Shown in pieces: positions 49,276 through 62,023 of a stretch of DNA of 64,000 bases. The notes below the pieces were generated by a model. The model had not been told where the DNA came from, did no database searches, and was given only the letters and a program-made list of their open reading frames with translations. The DNA is from Strigops habroptila (Eukaryota; Chordata; Aves; Psittaciformes; Psittacidae): contig NC_044278.2 of NCBI RefSeq assembly GCF_004027225.2, positions 9,424,001-9,488,000 on the forward strand, read 5' to 3'. The translations under genes and the position numbers were made by a program. How positions within the stretch are numbered: position 1 is the first letter of the stretch; every line of letters begins with the position of its first letter.

Positions 49276-52170
49276 TTGCATGCCCACACAGGACCAATGC
49301 TTGTGAGGGTGAGAACATTTTTCAACACAGAAAAAGGTGCTGCATCTATACTGTAGTCAAATTATAAACCAGGATCCTAACTGTAGGCCTTTCTCACCCT
49401 CAGGAAGTAAGAAGAAATTAAAGTATTTGGTTTCTGTTACTATTGAGGGAAGCCACTGCAGTTCTGCACCTTGTGTCACTGTTTTGCTACTAACCTATTC
49501 TCCTCAAGTTTTGTTAAAACTTTTGCCTGGATTTGTTGTTAGGGAAAATTTCTTGGTATTGGTTTTGTTGACATGAAAATGATTATCTTGCCAAGAATCA
49601 GAAAGTATTTCCAGTAACAGCATCTGACCAGATCTATCCAAGCACTGCAATTCTTCCAACTTTTCTCTTGGCCACATGACTCACTGTGTGATCATAGATT
49701 TTCCCCTGTCCAGGACAAAATGACCAGCTCTGAAGCCCTCTTTTCAGCAGGCTGCCCAGGCAAAGGCCCTGCCCATTATTCTCCAGTTGTCTCCTCCCCT
49801 CACTCTTTCTTCATTCAGTCCTCTCCCCTAAGCTGCTGCTTTGAGCTTCAGGCAGGAAAGGCTTACAAGTCTTTCTGCAGTCTAATTGCTTCCTTGGACA
49901 ACTCTTCAATCATGTTCACAGCTACCTCTTTGTATCTACCTGTGTCTCTAAACCATTTCTCATGAGATTATCCCTGTGTAGGAAGGTATGTAAATCTGAT
50001 GTCAGAGATATGGAACCTAAACTGGTTTGCAGCAGCAAACTGTCCATCTAGCAAGGAACAGGGAATCAGCTTGTACAATCAGTCACAGTTACAACATACA
50101 GTCAGAAATTCAGCATCCCCAAACCTCATCTAAAATTGAAGAGTGCTTCCAAAGGAATTGTTTGTTGCTTTGTTTGCAAAAAGTGTAAACGGCACATCAG
50201 AGAAGCAAAAATGCCTTGGTGGCTTGTTTGGCTGCACACTTAGTCAGGGTATATTGTAATGAGCCATATGCTAGCTTTGGGTAGTATTCATGGGGTAAGC
50301 CAGCTGCGACGTGCAGCCGATTAGTGTAGTTGGAAAAGCCTTCATTTTCCATAACAGGGGGCCAGCAAAGGCAAGCATTCCAGCAGGTACCATCAGCCCC
50401 TATCACTGCTCCTGTGGATCAGGTGAAGCTAAGAGAGCAAGAGAACCTTTGCTTTATTTCTGTCCTAAAGGAGGGACCCTCTTTTAGCCCAAGGCTGTTT
50501 AATACTAACTGTCTTTATGAACTATAACCCTTGTACATTCTTATGGAAGACATTTCCACCACCTCTTCCTGCAGCTGCCAGTCCCATTGCTTCAGCCAGA
50601 GCTCAGTCATCCAGCATTCAGCTCAGCTGATGTGGTGGAAACCTCCTGTGAGTTAAGGGGATGGAGGTCAGGAGGGGATGGGAACCCGATGAAGTGCAAC
50701 ATCATGAAAGTGACTGTGCAGCAGGAGAGCAAACGCCCTTTTTGCCCCAAATCCTATTTCCTGCTGTGGCCAGAAAGACAGGAGTATAAGAAGAGAGGGT
50801 ATTTCCTCCACGTATCAGCTTTGAACAATTTATTTCTCAGGGACTTTCCGCAGCCAGAGACGTCTCCTCTTTGTGTCAGATAAACCTCCGTGGACTTTTC
50901 TTCTGTGTACTTGTTGAGCCTTCACTTGAACTCACTTGATCTTCTGGCAACTGCAGCAGCCCGGGGTAAGGAGTTTCACAGCTTACTCACAAACATCCAA
51001 TGATGGATGAGCTGAAACTTCCTCCATCAGGAGCAGATCTTCCTAAGATCTCAGTTGTGCTAAGTGCTGAACCAATGATTTGTGTGGTCAGCCTTTGAAC
51101 CAGTGAGAAATCCTCACCTAGAAGACAGGAACATCGATAGTTCTCTTAAGGTCTTTTTTTCAAACTATTATTGGTTGTGTTTCCAAGGCAAAATTAACAG
51201 CCATGTCAGAATCTACTACAAATTAATATAACAAATTCAGAAACACAATGAACCAGCTTGAGTTTTTAGCTCTAAGATATCTGATTTAACTTTTTCTTTC
51301 TTTTTTTCAAAGAGGAGCTTAGCTTAGGGTTATCCCTTTGCACGTGCATAAATCTAGTGCTTTGACTCCTCTGGGCCATCATTACAGACAGAAAGGGGCT
51401 GAACATCCATGGAACTATTATTTCAGAAAGGCTGAAAAAGAAGCCATGCAGCTGTCTCAGTTTTGGGATGCCTATGTGAACGTGACACTCTAAAGAGCAA
51501 CAAAACCATGAAGCAGTAGTAATGGAAGGGGGTTGGGAGCGATGTGGGAAAACCTGGGGGATACCATATTTGTGTCTAAGGAAGAAGCCTGAATCTCTCT
51601 CATTAAAAGAAAAATTCCCCACAGGCAGGATTGTTAAGATTATTCTTATTTGATATGGTTATTAATGAGGAGGAGGAGAGAGCAAATTGCACCCTAATGA
51701 ACTTCACAGATGATAATACTCTGCGCAGATCTGAGGGCTCCTGTGAGGAAAGACCATTGGGCAAGTGGAGTGCAGCGCTATCATTAGGTTGACAAAATGC
51801 TGAAACCTCTGAACATTGCATCCAATCGTTTCCAAAACCATCAGCCTCATGGGGCAGACATCAGCCCCCATGAGGTTAATGGATGCAGTGATTTCATTGG
51901 CAATAAAACCAGGAAGATTAAAAAGCCCATTTTCCTCTAAATTCACTGTATGGTCATTGCAGAATGGGACATGAGGTGACCTGCATGTGTGGGGTTTAGG
52001 GTAATGGTTAACGGGTATTTTACTTCACCCAGCCAGTTCTTCCTTTCCTCCCCCTACACCACACCTGGTTTCCTTGCTTCATACCTCTGGTCAGTGTTCC
52101 ACAGATATACTCCAGCCAAGTCCCATCCTCCAGGCTGAGCCCAAAACAATGCCCTTTCTGCCAACACTCA
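49276..52170. other. Intergenic DNA, no gene recognised
   Basis: Nothing beyond short non-protein-like frames was seen. Confidence 0.55.
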
Positions 52171-52575
52171 TGCTGGAGCAGCTCTCCTATGAAGACAGGC
52201 TGAAAGAGCTGGGGCTGTTCAGCCTGAAGAAGAGAAGCTGCATGGAGATCTCAGAGCAGCTTCCAATATCTGAATGGGGCCTACAGGGATGCTGAGGAGG
52301 GACTCTTCATCAGGGACTGTAGTGATAGGACAAGGGGTGATGGGTTTAAACTGAAACTGGGGAGATTTTGGTTAGATATAAAGAAGAAATTCTTTATTGT
52401 GAGGGTGCTGAGGCACTGGCTCAGGGTGCCCAGAGAAGCTGTGGCTGCCTCATCCCTGGCAGTGTTCAAAGCCAGGTTGGACACAGGGGCTTGGAGCAAC
52501 CTGCTCTAGTGGAAGGTGTCCCTGCCCATGGCAGGGCGTTGGAACTGGGTGAGCTTTAAGGCCCCTTCCAATCAA
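52171..52575 (+). mobile_element. CR1 LINE 3' fragment in plus orientation
   Basis: TGCTGGAGCAGCTCTCCTAT, GAAGACAGGCTGAAAGAGCT and GGGCTGTTCAGCCTGAAGAA are CR1 ORF2 C-terminal coding sequence. They are followed by the conserved RKKFF-encoding region and the tail CTGCCCATGGCAGG near 52530. The coding frame is interrupted by small indels, and the 3' octamers are lost or diverged after CCCCTTCCAATC. Confidence 0.92.
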
Positions 52576-54195
52576 AAACTTACTGGAAGGCAGCACTATG
52601 CAGAGGTTATGTGGCAGAGCATGGCCAGCCAAAATTGCTGCCCAGGCAGCAGGCAAGCCTGTAGCTCAGGTGGCTGCAAGGAAGCAAGGAACACAGGATG
52701 GAAAACTGCCGGGGAGGGGTGCTAGAGGTCCAAAGCGAGACAAGTGCCTGGGAGCAAAAGAAGGGACCAGAGAGTTCAGAGGGCAGCGCCCTCCTCGCAG
52801 GGAGCAAGTACCACCACCTTCCCTTAAGTCTGCTCACCTCAACTCTGGAAGGGGCCGAGAGTTGATGGCAACAGCCCTCCCCAGTGCTGGGCAAGCTGGA
52901 ATTACCACAGTTACCATAGAGTGCAGCTGAGCTGACTGGGAGGGCAGGAAGGGTGTGGGGAGAGGGACATTGAGTGTCCTGGGCACCATCAGGAAACCCC
53001 CTCTGCATCTTAGCCAAGTAATAAAATGAGACAAGTGCGGTTGAGTGCACACCAGAAAGGTCCTGACATTTCAGAAATCCTTTGCTGTTTTACCTTTAAT
53101 CAATCTGTACTAAGCCTCAAATATGAAAAGAAGTGCTTAGGGCAAAGGTGAATTTCATATTAAGAGTAAATTGCTTTGATGCTTGTCAATTTGCTGAGAT
53201 TTTTACAGCAAGAAAATGGTACTATTTCCCAGGCTCCTGGCATCGTCTTAAAGGCCACATCTCACGATGACTCTCTTCCTTTCTCTTCAGCTGTTGTTCA
53301 TACAATAAAAGCTACAAGCATAAAGATGTTGCTGCTGCTGCTTTTTGGTACCACCAGGTAAAAAAAAGTCTCAATGATCCAAGTTGTTTCATGTTCTAAA
53401 GCTTTATTGTAAAGGTGGAATGAAAACGGACTGTGACAAGCTCATTGGCACTGCATGAAGATTCTTGTTTCACACATGTATTTATCTCCCTTCCCACTCA
53501 GTGGAGTTCATGTTCCTTCACAAACCAGCCCCATGACTTCTAAGTCAGAACCTCTACTGCATTTTCACAACGAAGGCTCTCCAAATAAATAGCAAATACT
53601 TTTCACACCACACATTACACCTATTTGTGAAGATTGCTGTAAGAGGCAGTCATGTCCTCACTAGGCATTAAATCAGGAGCAGCACGATCTGTGTGGGTCC
53701 AGAACTGAACTCTAGCTACGTAAGTTTCATGACAAATGTACTTTTTTCAACTACCAGCACATATGCTATGAAGTATAATCACAGAATATTCCACAGTTGA
53801 GGTATGTAAGCAGCGTGCACTATGAGGGTACAGCTCCCCAGACACAAGGCTAGCACTGTTCAGTGAAGACACAATCCCACCGAGTGCAGACTGTAACTTA
53901 GCTGCGCTCTTATGATGAAACCAGATCAGAGCTAAGGTGCTGCATGGAGAATGCCACAACACCTAGAACCACAATGGACCCGGAGCAGCCTTCCTGCCAA
54001 GCACGCAGGGCCAGCATGCTGCCTTGGGCCAACCAAGGGTCCAGTGTTAATGCCTCTGTCCCCCTCCCCTTCCAAACAACTATGACCAGAGCTGCTGCAC
54101 CTCATGAGGAACGCCACCCACCTCCACTTAGCACCCATCTCCCCAGTCTGGCTCACTGTAAGCCACCCAGCCACCTTTGTGCCTCCTCCCTGACA
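52576..54195. other. Intergenic DNA upstream of the SLC22A15 promoter
   Basis: 52580-53060 is a somewhat GC-richer block with no recognised ORF that ends shortly after a TAATAAAATG. On the minus strand near 53400 there is an AATAAA (plus-strand CTTTATTG), which might end an antisense transcript from the SLC22A15 CpG island. No gene was recognised. Confidence 0.45.
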
Positions 54196-54199
54196 TGCC

Positions 54200-54640
54200 T
54201 CACATACTCCACTCCACACATCCCTCAGATCCCTCCCAGACCCCTCCCACACCCTTTACACCCCTCCAGACCCCTCCCACATCCCTTACATCCCCCTCAG
54301 ACCCCTCATACACCCTTTACACCTCCCTCAGACCCCTTACACATCCCTTACACCCCTTCACACACACATCCCGACCCCTTACACACCCTTTACACCCCCC
54401 AGACTCCTCTCACATCCCTTACATCCCCCTCAGACCCCTTACACCCCTTCACACACCCACTCCCGGCCCCTTACACACCCTTTGCACCCCCCAGACCCCT
54501 CTCACATCCCTTACATCCCCCTCAGACCCCTCACACATCCTTACACATCCCTTACACCCCTTCACAGACACACCCCGACCCCTTACACACCCTTTACACC
54601 CCCCAGACTCCTTACACACCCCCTTCACACCCCGAGGGCA
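54200..54640. repeat. C-rich minisatellite with higher-order period of about 92 bp
   Basis: Short CCCCTTACAC/CCCCTCAGAC-type units are arranged in a larger repeat. The marker CCGACCCCTTACACACCC-like segment recurs at 54371, 54463 (as CCGGCC) and 54575, spacings of 92 and 112 bp. The last copy carries about 20 bp of extra CACATCC-TTACACATCC sequence. The plus strand is nearly free of G, so the minus strand is G-rich. It directly precedes the SLC22A15 CpG island. Long repetitive Pro/Thr/His/Leu frames across it are artefacts. Confidence 0.9.
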
Positions 54641-54916
54641 GCCAATAGCATCCCCCGCCCTCATTTAACACCAGGGACATGCGCCTGCGCCGGCTCCCAT
54701 AAAGGCAACGCGGCGGCGGCGGCCGCGCTTCCGCTTCCCTGTCTGGCACCCGGGAAGGAGGAAGCGTGCGCGCGCGTCCCGGGGCGGATCGCTTCCCAGC
54801 CGCTTCCTCCCCATCCCGGCGCCTGCGTGCGAGCGCCGCATCCCGCCCTTTCCTCCTCCTGCTCCTTAGTGAGGACCCCGCGGCTGCTCCGCTCCGCGCC
54901 CCGCCCCGGGCCGGGG

Positions 54917-55049
54917 ATGCGCTGTTGGGCGGCCGGAGCTGCGCGTCAGGCGGGAGAGCGGGATGGAGGTGGAGGAGGCGTTCCCGCTGGTGGGGCAGAT
55001 GGGGCCCTACCAGGTGTACCTGTGCGTCCTGCTGGCCGTGCTCCTCCAG
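54917..55049 (+). promoter_or_regulatory. Upstream overlapping ORF at the SLC22A15 start
   Basis: An ATG at 54917 (MRCWAAGAARQAGERDGG...) lies in the +1 frame relative to the main ATG and stays open past it to the splice donor and beyond. If transcription starts upstream of 54917, ribosomes using this ATG would bypass the main start. It is in a moderate context (G at -3, C at +4). Confidence 0.4.
54963..55049 (+). CDS. SLC22A15: SLC22A15 (FLIPT1) first coding exon, partial gene
   Basis: The ATG at 54963 (G at -3 and G at +4, a favourable context) opens 29 codons: MEVEEAFPLVGQMGPYQVYL followed by CVLLAVLLQ. The exon then meets a GTGAGA donor at 55050, in phase 0. This N-terminus matches SLC22A15, a major-facilitator, organic cation/carnitine transporter-like protein of the plasma membrane. 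The last residues form the start of transmembrane helix 1. The remaining exons, including the large extracellular loop and eleven further helices, are not seen in the next 9 kb, so only the start of the gene is in the window. Its position and plus orientation relative to NHLH2 agree with human 1p13.1. A GC-rich CpG island covers the exon, and an out-of-frame ATG lies 46 bp upstream. Confidence 0.9.
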
Positions 55050-55463
55050 GTGAGACGCCGCCTGCCTTCCCTTCCCGCCCCTTTCCCGAGGGGATGCGCC
55101 CAGAGGGGAGGCGGTGCCGGGAGGAAGGTACCCACACAGTGAATGTGGGGCGAGTGGATGATGCTGTCTGTTGCCTGAGGGGTTATGCTTTGTCTCGCTC
55201 GGTGAGCAAATTGGGAGTGTGCACTTTGTCAGCTGCGGTGGACTGGAATTAAACGGAGGTTTCCATGAGCTTGACTGGAAGACAGCGACTGCTGTGGGAA
55301 TCCTGCACAATCTAGAGTCGGTGGCCTAGGGGAGTGAATTCTAGGTTGTGTGTGACTTATTTGTGGTGGAAGTGTTTGAAAAGCACAGGTCAGCAGTACC
55401 TCTGTGTGCAGCTCTCATCTAATCAGCTGATGGACTGTGATTGGTTATAGTACTTTTGCCCCT

Positions 55464-55537
55464 ACCATGGCAGGGCGGTTGGAACTAGATGATCTTAAGG
55501 TCCTTTCCAACCTTTACTGTTCTATGATTCTATGATT
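55464..55537 (+). mobile_element. CR1 LINE 3'-end relic
   Basis: CCATGGCAGGGCGGTTGGAA, CTAGATGATCTTAAGGTCC and TTCTATGATTCTATGAT form a clear CR1 terminus with about two octamers, in plus orientation inside SLC22A15 intron 1. Confidence 0.93.
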
Positions 55538-56000
55538 TGCCTTAGCTCTTAAGACGTAGGGGCAGTGTCTCAGCATTAGGTGTTTGGGCAAGGCTTTACA
55601 TTTTGGGTAGTCAGGTTTGTAATCTGTGAGGTGCAAAACTATGACTCTCTTAAGTTTCATATTAAAAATGGAGTCCAAAGTAACAGTGAAGTGCTGTAAT
55701 GTTGTTCAGAGACTGCATGACCAAGTGATGTGCTCTGCAACCAGGTTTGTTGTCATTACTTCCAGCTTTGCTTCCTCTTTGTGCCTGCTCCTTTGGGGTG
55801 AGGAGGGAAGATGAGGATAATATGTGCATCTCTACCATCAGGTCCAGACATAAAGTATAGTTTTAATCTGAGAGAGGTTTGGTTTACTCAGTATTACAAC
55901 TTAACTATAGTGAATTCCGCTAGGCTGAGGAGAGCTGGGTTACTGCCACTGTGGAAACCTACCCAGCTGCAGGAGGGAAAAGGGGAATGAGCTTAAGTGT

Positions 56001-56350
56001 CATTGAATGGCTTGGGTTGGAAAGGGCCTCAAGATCATCTATTTCTAACACCCCTGCCACTACAATGTCACTCAAGGCTCTGTCCAACCCGGCCTTGAAC
56101 ACTGCCAGGGATGGAGCATTCACCACTTCTTTGGGCAACCTGTTCCAGCGCCTCACCACCCTCACAGTAAAGAACTTCTTCCTTATATCTAACTTAAATC
56201 TCCCCTGTTTAGGTTTGAACCCATCACCCCTTATCCTATTGCTGAGTCCCTCTCTGGCATCCTCGTAGGCCCCCTTCAGATACTGGAAGCTGCTCTGAGG
56301 TCTCCGCACAGCTTCTCTTCTCCAGGCTGAAGAGCCCCAGTGTTCTTCTC
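56001..56350 (-). mobile_element. CR1 LINE 3' fragment (about 350 bp)
   Basis: Minus-strand translation gives CR1 ORF2 C-terminal residues ([51 protein letters not shown]). The 3' tail lies at 56001-56060 without clear octamers. The far end fades near CAGTGTTCTTCTCTGGG. It is a 5'-truncated, dead copy. Confidence 0.94.
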
Positions 56351-59300
56351 TGGGCAGCTAGGGGACAGACAGAAGTATTAAGAAGCAGATTTTATTATTC
56401 TGTGACCAAAGAAAATTCAGATGCCTGGTCCTGTCAGTTGTTAACTCTGTGTTTGATTGCAAAGCTATGATGATGAGCAGCAAAAGCTTTGTAGGTTTCT
56501 GTTTCCTCTTACTGTTTCTCTCTCTCTTTGAAAACCCCCACTGATTTAGCTGATTAATCCTTTAAAATTAGACATTGCTTAGAACTTGTTCTGTTGGCTG
56601 GCTGGCTGGAAAATTTGTATGCTCACTGAAGATTAGGGATTAAGGAAGCAGTAGCTATTTTCTCTTCCAGTGCTGGTTGTGTTCTGGAATGAGCTGCAGC
56701 CACTGCTCTGTATTCCCAGAGTTTTAAGTAGCACAGGTCAGCTGGTTTTTAATGCTCTTGTTAGTTTGTTTTCCTTTTTTTGATCTAGCTTGCATTTCTA
56801 CTGCAGAAGTAAACAAAGATCTTTACAATTCCTGGAACTAATTCAGAATAACTAAAGGAAAAAAGGTAGCAGGTTTGCAGGTTGGTTTTTTTCTTTCTTC
56901 CCATGTTATCTTTAATTCTTGAACTTTACCAATGAGGACCATCCCCTGACTGATAGAGGTTCTTTGCTTCAGATGCAGGCGCAGGAGTTTGTAAAGGATT
57001 TAGATGTGAAGTTTGTTGTCTTTCAGCCTGTGAATAGATTTGGACTTGCACAACTGGTTCCTGCTTGGGTGGTTGATTGCTTTCTGTGTTCCTTTATTAG
57101 TGCCAAGTTACATAATGTGTCACTGGGATGTGACACCATAGAGCTAGGTAGTCATGGGCTCCTTTAGTGGATAAGACGCAGCATCTGGCTGCAGAACTGT
57201 TAGTCTGTGTCACTAGTTCTGCCATGGACTGGTTATTCTATTTTATTGCTGTCACAGAACCAATAAATTGAGGCCAAATGAAATTTTTGTTCAAACTCAA
57301 AGCTCCATCAACATTAACTACAGATTTGGGATGCCACACAGATTCGTCACTACACTGCTGATTCTTAAACTTTATGGCCAATGATCCAGTATGCGCAGTC
57401 ACTCTCACCTAAAAAGGGGGAGTAATTATGCATTACTCTCAACCTCGTGTTACCTCGGATGGTGCCCTGACCCAAGGGAGAGTCCCCAACTGCAGGCCTG
57501 TTCCTCTGAGGAGGACTGGCTCCATGTGTCTCTCTGGTGGGGCTCATTTTATACCCTAGTTGAATCTGAGCTATGGTCAGATATGGTTATATAGCCCCCC
57601 CATGGGCTCAGGGTCCCAACTTCCTCACTCCTGCACCCACCAACTATCACCACATGGGTGGGACAAGAGCTGTGCATGCAAGGAAGCTCGCCCAGGCATT
57701 TGTCTGTGGGGGGAAGCTCTCAAGGACTTTGTCAGGGTAGGTGTATGTGCCACAATTGCTTGTTTCCCTGTCCCTTCCCACGTTCTCCCTCAGTTGGTTT
57801 GTGTTTTCACATTTGCCTATTAGTATAAAAAGCATTTTTACATACATTTACCATATGGGTGTAAACTGCTTTTGTCTACTGTGTCAAGTCCATTCATCAC
57901 TGATGCTAATATCCTGAGTTTAAACTCTGCTTTCCCTGCCCCATAAGATCCCCAGCAGATGTTCTTGCTTTCCTTGAAGGCTTTTGTGCCTTTTCATCTC
58001 TGCATCTTTCTAATCTTTTGAGTTTCGTACTTTCTAGGTATTTTCCATCATCCTAGTGGTTTTCTGCTCATATAGATTTCTCCAGTGAACTACTTCTGCC
58101 ATGTACTTTTACTGATATGCCGATGTATCTTGACTCTGAGTTCAAATTACAAATATACTTTAGCTCACAGAGCTTCTTTCAGCCAAGCTGTACCGAACAG
58201 CTATGTCTGCATGGGTGAGACTTTCCACATGGTAGTCAATGGGCTCGAGTGAACTGGTACTCGACCTGTGGAATGAGCTTACTGACATTGGCAAAAAAAC
58301 CTCCAGGTTGCTTGTAGTCAGAAAAATGGGTTTGCATGTCATCAGAGTAAAACTAGATTAAGTGCAAGGCTTAAGGGCTGCTGCTTTCATTTCTTTGCTG
58401 ATTTGTATTATCGCTCTGCTACCTGCTGCTGTTACTCATTAACTCGTTGAGCTGTTACTGTATTAAGGTAATCCTGGCTTAGCCACTACCAACTTAATGG
58501 GACTTTGGAAGACTTTTAGGGATGGTCTGATAACTTCATAATGGAGTGGCAACAGTTAATGTAGAGAAACATTTTTTCCTGAAATCTATGGAATTACCTG
58601 AAGACAGAACTTATCTGAAAGAATGTAGGGATAGACTAACAATATGAATTTGAGGCTGGGTTAGTCTTGCATTTCCAGTGTATGCTTAAGAGAGTAAGGG
58701 AGGAATACAGGGAGCTGGTAACTCTTAGAATAGTTAGGACATTACGTTGAACTAAAAGTCATTGCTTGATATCTATTGATTACTAGAAAGGTGTTCACTA
58801 CTTTCTGAAGAAGTTCTATTGAAGCATTATTAAAGAATGGTGTCTTTTAAACCTGCAGAGATCTGAGAATGGAAATATGTTCTTACTCTATTAGAAGGAC
58901 TATTAAAACATGCTGGAGTTGAAAAGGGAGGTATTGTTTGCACAGCTGAAAAAGGCTTTGCCTGAAGTTGGGTAATGTGTATTGGCACAGCAGTCTGGAT
59001 AATTACCAAGGTGTTGTTTCCCTTCAACTTATTACTAACCGAAGGGAAGATGGAAAAACAGTTAATATAGTAACATCAAGTTCCTCGAATAATAGTTTGT
59101 TTTAAGGCAAAGGCATTCTTAATGCAGTGCAGCTCTAATGAGTGGTGCTGCTAATATCTCTTTGCTGTTGGCAGCAAGAGCACATATAACATCTATCATT
59201 GGAATATCCCAATGCAGAAAGCTGTTTTTAATCAGCCCAGCTGCACAAGTGGTTTGAGGGAAAGCAGATTCTGGCACATGTGGCTTAAGTAAGGCAGGCT

Positions 59301-62023
59301 CATCCCAAAATAATTCTGAAGTAGTGGTGTCTGTCTGCAGATAGGATAGAGATGTGATCCCAGGCATAGCCTTGTCTCTTGACAAGGCTATGACTCTGTT
59401 TCTTGATGGTTTTTTATCTACCTCCCATACACATTCTATGTCTTTAATGGCATGAAACACCACTCTGTAATGATGGTAATAAAATAGTTTGTCAACCAAT
59501 CTTAGTTTAATACTTATGTTTGCGTGAGTCTATTAAGCAGTTCTTTGAACTAGCCAGAAGTGATCATAAATTGGACAGCTTACTCCCAGTCCTTGAGTAT
59601 TCTATTAGGGCTTTATCTGAATAGAAAGTATAAACCAAATCTGAAATGTAGTGAACAATTTAAAATGAAGGGAAAAGATGGCTTTTGCACGAATAGCTAG
59701 TATAGGGTGATGAAGGTATTCCAGGGGCTTTATGACGGGTATGCTGTTTACCCAAGGTTACTTGCAGTGTACCTTAGTTCAACTGCAAGTACCTCCAAGG
59801 TATGTAAGCAAGGTGGCAGATATAAAAAAGACTTGCAGAATTGCTGTGTAACTTCCTTTTGGCTTTTTTCTTTATGTGTATGGGAGAAGTAAGAGTTTTA
59901 AGTCCCTCTGATTCTCAAGAAGGTTGCAGAATGTGTGTCAAATGTGCAGCTGCTTACACAGAGGTGTGGTTTCAAACATGGCATGAATACAGACACAAAA
60001 AGGAGGGGCCCAAATTTTTATTTCTTGAGGTAAGCTTCTTATTCCCACATCTTTTTGTGCATTGCATCTTGGAACATGTTTGTTCTAAAGGGTGGTGTTG
60101 CTTTCCTTGCACAAGTGATGAAGCCTTTTCGAGTAGTTGTATCACTGAATATAATTCCTTGTTCTGGTATAGCTTACTCCTGCTTGGGAAGAAAATTGAT
60201 CAAGGTGAGTGTAAGTATGTAAACTAATCACACTGAAAGAGATACTGCTACTCATTTAGCTAAGAATATCTCTACCTCAAAGTTGGTGGAACTTCTAAGT
60301 GAAGACCCATCCTGGACCCATTTGCTCCAGTTATGCATAGCACATCTTTTAAGGAAAAAAGGTACTACTTCAGTCACCTGTTACATTTGATTTCAATGAT
60401 TTAGATGCTAAGACTCTTTTAAATAGCTAACTTGCTATCACTTTTCCAAAAATCATCCCTAAGTGAAGGGGGGGGGGCATGAATACCTTATCAGCTGCCT
60501 ACATCTCAGTCTTCCCTCAAAATTATGTTGTGTCTTAATCCAAACCAGTGCATCCTCCAATTTATGGCTTGTGTGCAGGGGGAAAGTGTGGTCAGGGCAA
60601 GCTTCAGGCATCAAACATGAGCTGTAGCTTTGAGACCTTCCCTTTAGCTGCATCTGAACTTCAAAGCACATGTAATTGAGCTCATTATTTAGGTGGTTCT
60701 CAAAGTGTCATTTACAGTTGCTAGGTCTTTTGCTCTTCTAATCATCACTAGATTCACTCAGACATTGCAACCACATGTTCTGCGTGTATGTATCAACACA
60801 TCCATCCAGTCAGTTTTTGCAGCTTAACTTACAAGGCTGACTTCAGTTTCTGTGTTGTCCTTGAAGATGCCTGTTCAATGTGCTGTTGTAAAGATCTTAA
60901 CGGAATTATTGCTGATGGGCATAGCAAGAAGCATGAGTTTTGAGAGAAGCATGGGGAAGTAGACATTCCAAAGGCCTAGCAACACAGGGAAGGAAGCAGA
61001 TTGTTGTGTCTATTAAAAAAAAAAAAAAAGCTATTTTAAAAAGTGAGGGCTACATGCTGTGTAAAGAGCGAAGTTGTCAGAAGGATCTTGCTCTAGGGCT
61101 CTGTAGCTGTGGCTGAATTTGCTTTTGCAGTGTCATTTTAACAGCTGGGTTGGAAGGTGCCTGGGAGGCACTGTGTCCGTGGTGATTTTCATCTTTGTGT
61201 GGAGTGTGGGTAAAACGTATGGGGAGATGGTTTTAGATTGGTAATAATAAAGTTATTGTTACATAAAATATTTTGTCCAATGGATGGTGTTTGGATTCAA
61301 TGGGAGCTGAAGTAATCCTATCTTCTGCCATTAGTCAAGATGGCTTTCAGCCTGGTAGACTGTTGAGATAGTCCACCTAGCCAGACTGTCCTCTTAGCAC
61401 CCTTGGAAGATGAGCCTGGGAGTTAACAGGCATAATTCTACTGTTTAGCAAAGACTATGGATTAAAAATATTTGTATTATGATACATTATCTCCCTTCTT
61501 CCCTGCCCGTGTGTACACACAGTCTCTAACTTCCTATGTTTTGTAGGCAGTAAATTACCTGTCTTTTTCCATTAGCAAGCCACATCATCAACTTGTTTTT
61601 GGGAGTTTCCTGGAGTAGTTAATATAACTACTATACACCTACTATATAGTGATATACACCTATATATATTGCCTAGAGGTATTACAGTGCTTCATGCACA
61701 TTGTTTGCATAGAGTAAAACCTCTGCTTGCTGTTTCAAAGTGTCAGCCCAGTGGGACTGTAGTCCCTCTAGAGCAATAGCATCTGTTTTCTAGGTCTTGT
61801 CTGTTTACAATATTATCTCTAAGTTTGGGACTTAACCAGGTTAAACATTGTATTTGTGTTCACCTGGTTATTTTGCTAATCCTGGTGAGCTTTGAGGGGA
61901 AAGGGTGTTAAGAATTTGCCTTGGAAGGCACAATGAAGCTTTTGAGATCCTTGGGTAAGGAAAGCTGAAGGCAGTTGTGTGTATAGCATATTCCAGCTTT
62001 CTGCTTGTGCAGCTTATACACAT

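Larger units (their letters stand above)
54675..55110 (+). promoter_or_regulatory. SLC22A15 CpG-island promoter
   Basis: Dense CpG sequence surrounds the first coding exon, with a GGC/GCG trinucleotide tract near 54711-54725, ETS-type CTTCCG/CTTCC sites (54728-54740) and GC boxes. CATAAAGG near 54699 is only weakly TATA-like. The transcription start probably lies between about 54700 and 54900, but the sequence alone does not fix it. Confidence 0.65.

Noticed and set aside
53944-54668. 234-aa and 163-aa Pro/Thr/His-rich ORFs
   Set aside because: They translate the C-rich minisatellite in different frames; repeat lengths of 92 and 112 bp are not both multiples of three.
59119-59499. 126-aa minus-strand ORF in SLC22A15 intron 1
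   Set aside because: It looks more protein-like than most, but it opens with TTG, has no recognised domain, and frames of this length are expected by chance several times in 64 kb.
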